This document shows positions 6,357-10,049 of a stretch of DNA of 10,049 nucleotides, piece by piece (position 1 is the first letter of the stretch; every line of letters starts with the position of its first letter). The notes under the pieces were generated by a model. The model was not told where the DNA came from and made no database searches. It worked only from the letters and a program-made list of their open reading frames with translations. The translations under genes were made by a program, and so were the position numbers. The DNA is from JBBIJH01 sp037446075 (GTDB taxonomy: Bacteria; Bacteroidota; Ignavibacteria; UBA10030; JAHEZR01), in contig JBBIJH010000090.1 of assembly GCA_037446075.1 (NCBI GenBank), forward strand, positions 1 to 10,049, in the 5' to 3' direction.

Positions 6357-7781
6357 TTAGCCTTTCATGACGCCTATGGGTACGAGCTTTGCCACTTTCT
6401 TCGCAATCCCCGCTTGATGTACGACCTCGACAACGAGGCTGACATCTTTGTATGCGTTTGGGTTTTCCTCTGTCAGGCCGCTTTTCGAAGCTCCGCGCAC
6501 GAAGATCCCTTTTGCTTTCAGATCTTTGACCAGTTGCTCCGCGGTGACTTCTTTTTTCGCCGCATGTCGGCTCTTGGCTCGTCCTGCCCCATGGCACGAA
6601 GACCCAAAGGTCTCATCCATTGCCTGCTCCGTGCCAACGAGTACGTAAGAGCAGGTCCCCATACTTCCGGGAATCAACACCGGCTGACCAACACCCTGAT
6701 ACGTCGTCGGGAGATCTGGATGTCCTTTCGGGAAAGCACGCGTCGCACCCTTTCGGTGCACGAGCACTTTCATTTTGTTACCGTTCACCCTGTGCTCTTC
6801 CACCTTTGCAATGTTGTGGCAAACATCATACACGATCTTGAGGTTGCCGTTTCCCATGATGCGCTGGAACGCCTGTCGCGTCCAGTGGGTAATGAGCTGC
6901 CGATTGGCGAAGGCGAAATTCGCGGCCGCTGCCATCGCCTTGAGATAATCCTGACCCTCCTTCGACTTAATCGGAACGCACGCCAGTTGTCGATCAACGA
7001 CTTGAATGCCATACCGCCTCATCGCATCCTGCATTATTTCGAGGTAATCGGTACACACCTGGTGTCCCAGTCCGCGCGAACCCGTGTGAATGAGAATCAC
7101 TATCTGGTCTTTCTGAAGTCCGAATGCCTTGGCAATCTCTTCATCGAACACTTCCGTCACGACCTGAATCTCCAAGAAGTGATTTCCCGAGCCGAGGGTT
7201 CCGAGCTGATCCCTTCCGCGTTCTTTTGCCCGGTGACTCACGAGATGAGAATCCGCGCCAGGGATCGTTCCGTATTCTTCAATGTGCTGCAAGTCGTCAG
7301 GAGTACCGTACCCGCTTTCAACAGCCCATTTGGCGCCGTTCCTCAGCACCTTGTCAAGCTCCGTGTGTGGTAAATTCACCAGGCCACTCCGACCTGTGCC
7401 TGAGGGGACATCGCGGAAAATCTGATGGACGAGCGGCTCGAGCTTCGGTCGGATCTCTGCCTCCATGAAGGGCGTCGACAGCAGACGAACGCCACAGTTG
7501 ATGTCGAAACCAACCCCCCCAGCGGAGACAATCCCCTCCTCCATGTCCGCCGCGGCGACGCCGCCGATGCAGAAGCCGTAGCCTTGATGCGCATCGGGCA
7601 TTGCGAGCGAGCGGCCCACGAGACCCGGAAGTGTGGCAACGTTCGCCACCTGCTCGAGTGTTTGGTCCTTCTCAATTTGCGCGATCAGCTCATCGTTTGC
7701 GTAGATCAGTCCCTCGATCTTCATCCCGGGCTTGTAGTTTTTTGGAATCAGATACCGATTCTCACCGATCTTCTTCAACAT
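6357..7781 (-). CDS. rtcB: RNA-splicing ligase RtcB (RNA 3'-P/5'-OH ligase)
   Basis: RtcB joins RNA 2',3'-cyclic phosphate or 3'-phosphate ends to 5'-OH ends, using GTP and Mn2+, through a guanylylated His and an activated 3' end. In archaea and animals it splices tRNA; in bacteria it serves RNA repair. All ligand residues are visible: D93 and C96 (GFDINCGVR), H201 (GSGNHF), H232 (IHTGSRG), H322 (CHNIA) and the guanylylated H397 (SSCHGAGRAKSR). Positions closely track those of the Pyrococcus enzyme. MPDAHQGYGFCIGG (61-74) and the C-terminal GIAKKVAKLVPIGVMKG complete the family pattern. At 474 residues it is the long, archaeal-like form rather than the roughly 408-residue E. coli type. GGTGA (7788-7792) lies 6 bases before the ATG. 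It sits 17 bases after archease, its known activator, so the two are probably co-transcribed. Confidence 0.98.
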   Translation of the reverse strand: MLKKIGENRYLIPKNYKPGMKIEGLIYANDELIAQIEKDQTLEQVANVATLPGLVGRSLAMPDAHQGYGFCIGGVAAADMEEGIVSAGGVGFDINCGVRLLSTPFMEAEIRPKLEPLVHQIFRDVPSGTGRSGLVNLPHTELDKVLRNGAKWAVESGYGTPDDLQHIEEYGTIPGADSHLVSHRAKERGRDQLGTLGSGNHFLEIQVVTEVFDEEIAKAFGLQKDQIVILIHTGSRGLGHQVCTDYLEIMQDAMRRYGIQVVDRQLACVPIKSKEGQDYLKAMAAAANFAFANRQLITHWTRQAFQRIMGNGNLKIVYDVCHNIAKVEEHRVNGNKMKVLVHRKGATRAFPKGHPDLPTTYQGVGQPVLIPGSMGTCSYVLVGTEQAMDETFGSSCHGAGRAKSRHAAKKEVTAEQLVKDLKAKGIFVRGASKSGLTEENPNAYKDVSLVVEVVHQAGIAKKVAKLVPIGVMKG

Positions 7782-7787
7782 CTTCTA

Positions 7788-7792
7788 TCACC
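7788..7792 (-). promoter_or_regulatory. Ribosome binding site of rtcB
   Basis: AAGGTGA on the minus strand, with GGTGA 6 bases before the ATG at 7781, lies in the 17-base gap after the archease stop. Confidence 0.65.
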
Positions 7793-7798
7793 TTCCCT

Positions 7799-8245
7799 TC
7801 AAATGTCGAAGAACACTCGTACCGTTGTTGTGCCGTTCGTTGACTTGATGGATAGCTGATGATAGGTTACCGCTTTTACATCAAGCTTCAACCGATGTTT
7901 GCCGGGCGTATATCTCTCACCCCAGAGCCGGGCGATGAGTCTTGTGCGTTCTATTGCCTCGATCCTCGGTTTCTTTAAAAGAAAATCCTCTCCATCGTAG
8001 AGGTAGAGAATCTCACTCAGCCATCTTACCAGTAGACTCTCAGAGTCCTGAGCCTCAACCTCGACCATCCGCTGTTCACATTCTCCAATTGACTCGGCCT
8101 CCGCAATTACCGAGATGAGGCCAAGCGCGGCCTGCTCGAACGCGGCGGCGAGTGTTGAACCACTCGCTTCGATACCGAGGTCGGAGGGGTGCTCGAGCAC
8201 CCGGAAGTACTCGATTGGTGAGGCTGTACTCATTTGATCCGCCAT
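7799..8245 (-). CDS. Archease, activator of RtcB
   Basis: Archease (MTH1598/TM1083-like family) speeds guanylylation of RtcB and allows multiple turnover and wider nucleotide use. The 148-residue sequence shows the family's EHPSDLGIEASG (18-29; EHTADVGI in typical members), the LLVRWLSEILYLYDGE stretch in the middle, GKHRLKLDVKAVTYHQLSI towards the end and the terminal VFFDI, whose Asp matches the conserved metal-binding Asp near the C-terminus. The length is normal. The ATG at 8245 has no good Shine-Dalgarno sequence. A second ATG at 8233 (residue 5) has GGCGG 5 bases ahead and could be the true start. The start region is bordered by the inverted repeat at 8246-8260. RtcB follows after 17 bases, which confirms the pairing. 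Confidence 0.94.
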   Translation of the reverse strand: MADQMSTASPIEYFRVLEHPSDLGIEASGSTLAAAFEQAALGLISVIAEAESIGECEQRMVEVEAQDSESLLVRWLSEILYLYDGEDFLLKKPRIEAIERTRLIARLWGERYTPGKHRLKLDVKAVTYHQLSIKSTNGTTTVRVFFDI

Positions 8246-8260
8246 ACGTGCAAGTCACGT
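8246..8260. repeat. Inverted repeat ACGTG-N5-CACGT touching the archease start
   Basis: Perfect 5-base arms with a 5-base spacer lie immediately upstream of the archease ATG at 8245. In mRNA the arms could form a small hairpin near the ribosome site; in DNA the symmetry would suit a dimeric regulator. Arms this short can arise by chance. Confidence 0.45.
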
Positions 8261-8294
8261 CAAGCTAAAAAAGCGAGGAGCGGATACGATTGAC

Positions 8295-8828
8295 CTACGC
8301 CCCTTCCCTATCCGTCGTCTTCCGAATCGGGCGCGGCGGAAGGGTTAGGACTTCTTGCGGAAAGTAATCCGCGAGGTAATCTACGATGTTCTTGATCGAG
8401 AGCACTCCGACGGGGCGCAAATCGGAGTCCACAATGGGGACATGTCGATATCCACCTACGTGCATATAGTTTAATGCGAAAGCCAGCATATCGTCGGGCT
8501 GGAGCACTTCGGGGCTCCGCGTCATCACCTCATCGACTTTCGTCTCCCCGAGGTCTTTTCCCGAACCAAGACTCTTCATCAGCAGGTCACGCTCCGTGAG
8601 AAGGCCCTCCAGCTTACCCTCCCGAAGAACGAGGACACATCCAGTATGTTTCTCTTGCATGACCCGCACAGCGTCCAGGATCGAGGTTCCGACCTCCACA
8701 GAGGTCGGCGGAGCGAGAGGCAACGACTTGATGGGTGCTTTAAGAGTCTCGGAGTTCAGGACTTTCGCTGACCCGGCGCCCTCTTCATACATTTCCTTCA
8801 ATTCTTCATCGATGTCTCTCACGTCCAT
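8295..8828 (-). CDS. Protein with two CBS domains
   Basis: This 177-residue soluble protein consists of a charged N-terminal stretch (1-33) and a tandem CBS pair (Bateman module), about 34-86 and 98-154, with a Pro-rich end (LPPRPIRK). CBS pairs usually bind adenosine nucleotides such as AMP, ATP or SAM and regulate a partner. Each domain keeps the ribose/phosphate signature G-h-h-S/T-x-x-D/N: GLLTERD (75-81) and GVLSIKN (141-147). No enzyme domain is attached, so any effect must come through another protein. The frame is open back to a GTG at 8867, but the ATG at 8828 has a strong GGAGGAGG (8834-8841) 5 bases before it. It lies 32 bases after the DUF4139 gene and 49 before archease, so it may belong to the RNA-repair transcript. 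Partner unknown. Confidence 0.93.
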   Translation of the reverse strand: MDVRDIDEELKEMYEEGAGSAKVLNSETLKAPIKSLPLAPPTSVEVGTSILDAVRVMQEKHTGCVLVLREGKLEGLLTERDLLMKSLGSGKDLGETKVDEVMTRSPEVLQPDDMLAFALNYMHVGGYRHVPIVDSDLRPVGVLSIKNIVDYLADYFPQEVLTLPPRPIRKTTDREGA

Positions 8829-8833
8829 GGCGG

Positions 8834-8841
8834 CCTCCTCC
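8834..8841 (-). promoter_or_regulatory. Strong ribosome binding site deciding the CBS protein start
   Basis: GGAGGAGG on the minus strand ends 5 bases before the ATG at 8828. It excludes the upstream GTG at 8867, which would place this site inside the gene. Confidence 0.85.
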
Positions 8842-8860
8842 AGTTGTGGCGATTCGAAAA

Positions 8861-10049
8861 CTACCACGTATATCGCACAGTGTAGGTGATGGTCTTCTCT
8901 GCGTCCTTTGGAATCTTGAGCGGGAACTTGATCGTCGACTCGTCTACCTTCACCCAGTCATCGCTGCTGTTCGTGATCTCCCACTGACTCCATCTCCAAG
9001 GATGCTCGTACACAAGAACCTCCACCTCCTCCGATTTATGATTTCGAACCTTAATCTCGAATGTCTCCTCATAGATGTGACCAGAGACGACGACGCGAAA
9101 GTCCTTCTGAACTCGTTCCCCCACGAGATCAAACGCATCCCCGAGGTAGAGTCGAATCTCTTCATCTCTTGCCGTGTGATCAATGAGGTCTTCTCCGATG
9201 AACTGTTCCTTTCCTTCATCATCGCGCTTATAAACACGTACCTTGCCTTTCGGTAAAGGAATACCCAAACCCTTCGCCACTTCATTCTTAAACATCACGA
9301 ACACGCCGACTTTCCGATTCGATTGCTGCCCGAAAGAAGCCTGATCGCGGTAGCTGTAGTTCGATCGCCAGAAGCGCCACTGGCCCGAAAGACCGTCATA
9401 GATGAATGTCTTCTTTGCAGGGACACCCGGAGCAGAGACCAGTTCGATCTGCTTCGTCTCATTGTTTCTAATATCGGTGCGGCGCTGGAGGGTGTACAGA
9501 TGGTATTCGAAGAGAGCGGCCTCACGGAACTGCGGCGCGGCCAGGGCTTCTCGCGCGAGTCCTCGTTCGAACTCCTCCATGCGAGCACCCGCACGAACAA
9601 GGTTCAGATCGCCCGCCACGAGTTTCAGACCGGCATCGCTGAAGCTCGTCCCACAATTGTTCGTCACGGTTACCCAGCCAGTGAGGTCAAGTGCATTATC
9701 GCTCTTGTTCACCAGCGCGACGTAGTCAGCACTCCATGAGAGTTGTTGAGCCAAGTAGCTCAGCTCGACGCGGTGCTTGCCTTGCTGAGCATTGTCCACA
9801 AGCCAGTCAAGCTGCGGCTTCAAAATTAGTCCTTCGGGAAGGTTCGGAAGAGCGATCCGACCGGCGGGGTTGATTTCGATCATCCCATTGATCTCAGCCA
9901 CCATGCCGGAGGTCTGCTGGTAGTCGATTCGACCGGGCGTCTCATAGCTTTGCCTCGGCTGTGCCTGATATCCCGTCGAAAGCAGCTTTCCTTGTACGGT
10001 GAATTCCTTCTGGGTCGACGGGTCAACTCTCACGATCTCAACCATCTTG
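8861..10049 (-). CDS. DUF4139 domain-containing protein, N-terminus beyond window
   Basis: The frame is open to the window edge, so about 395 C-terminal residues are seen and the start is missing. The ATG near 10045 is internal or at least not shown to be the start. DUF4139 covers most of the visible part: LPNLPEGLILKP, then ELSYLAQQLSWSADYVAL, GWVTVTNNCGTSFSDAGLKLVAGDLNLV, an Arg/Glu-rich insert, FEYHLYTLQRRTDIRNNETKQIEL, and the beta-rich C-terminal half with KGKVRVYKRDDEGKEQFIGED and EVLVYEHPWRW. Related proteins often carry a signal peptide and are predicted periplasmic or surface proteins of unknown function; whether that holds here depends on the missing N-terminus. The CBS gene follows after 32 bases. 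Family secure, function unknown. Confidence 0.9.
   Translation of the reverse strand, partial: KMVEIVRVDPSTQKEFTVQGKLLSTGYQAQPRQSYETPGRIDYQQTSGMVAEINGMIEINPAGRIALPNLPEGLILKPQLDWLVDNAQQGKHRVELSYLAQQLSWSADYVALVNKSDNALDLTGWVTVTNNCGTSFSDAGLKLVAGDLNLVRAGARMEEFERGLAREALAAPQFREAALFEYHLYTLQRRTDIRNNETKQIELVSAPGVPAKKTFIYDGLSGQWRFWRSNYSYRDQASFGQQSNRKVGVFVMFKNEVAKGLGIPLPKGKVRVYKRDDEGKEQFIGEDLIDHTARDEEIRLYLGDAFDLVGERVQKDFRVVVSGHIYEETFEIKVRNHKSEEVEVLVYEHPWRWSQWEITNSSDDWVKVDESTIKFPLKIPKDAEKTITYTVRYTW

Noticed and set aside
6414..7373. Long plus-strand ORF of 319 codons opposite rtcB
   Set aside because: It lies wholly antisense to a gene with every RtcB catalytic residue, its translation shows no recognisable domain, and long antisense frames are common opposite GC-moderate genes with biased codon use.

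Overview
The window reads as a stretch of chromosome from a Gram-negative bacterium, with intermediate GC by eye. All eleven supported protein genes lie on the minus strand, so the text runs right to left in gene order. The Bochtler 'Q-rule' (Gln directly after the signal peptidase I site, typical of Bacteroidetes) fits two and possibly three of the exported proteins. Together with a lipoprotein and the short form of Aat, this suggests the Bacteroidota/Chlorobiota-Ignavibacteria (FCB) group. That placement is inference; no rRNA or ribosomal protein is present to test it. There is no sign of a mobile element, CRISPR array, phage gene or tRNA.

Right-hand block (10049 down to 5906). A DUF4139 protein, cut by the window edge, is followed by a two-CBS-domain protein, archease, the RNA ligase RtcB and an exported single-domain rhodanese. 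Gaps are 17 to 49 bases, so this could be one transcript. The clear functional unit is archease plus RtcB: RtcB joins RNA 2',3'-cyclic phosphate or 3'-phosphate ends to 5'-OH ends using GTP and Mn2+, and archease promotes RtcB guanylylation. The CBS protein, whose two domains both keep a nucleotide-binding signature, sits directly upstream and is a possible but unproven energy sensor for the pair.

A gene-free gap of 346 bases (5560-5905) separates the blocks. It probably carries the promoter of the left block, but I could not pick out a convincing promoter or terminator.

Left-hand block (5559 down to 1). A flavodoxin/WrbA-like protein with an N-terminal signal sequence, a small lipoprotein with a paired-cysteine motif, a PhzF-family isomerase, a TVP38/TMEM64 (VTT/DedA-like) membrane protein, an exported CocE/NonD-type alpha/beta hydrolase, an ICMT-like membrane methyltransferase, and leucyl/phenylalanyl-tRNA-protein transferase (aat), cut at its C-terminus. 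The last two overlap by four bases. These genes do not form a recognised pathway; several products act at or beyond the inner membrane.

No clearly new multi-gene defence or metabolic system is visible. The points most worth a second look are the exported flavodoxin, the CBS-archease-RtcB arrangement, the Q-rule signal peptides, the altered PhzF N-terminal motif and an inverted repeat beside the archease start.
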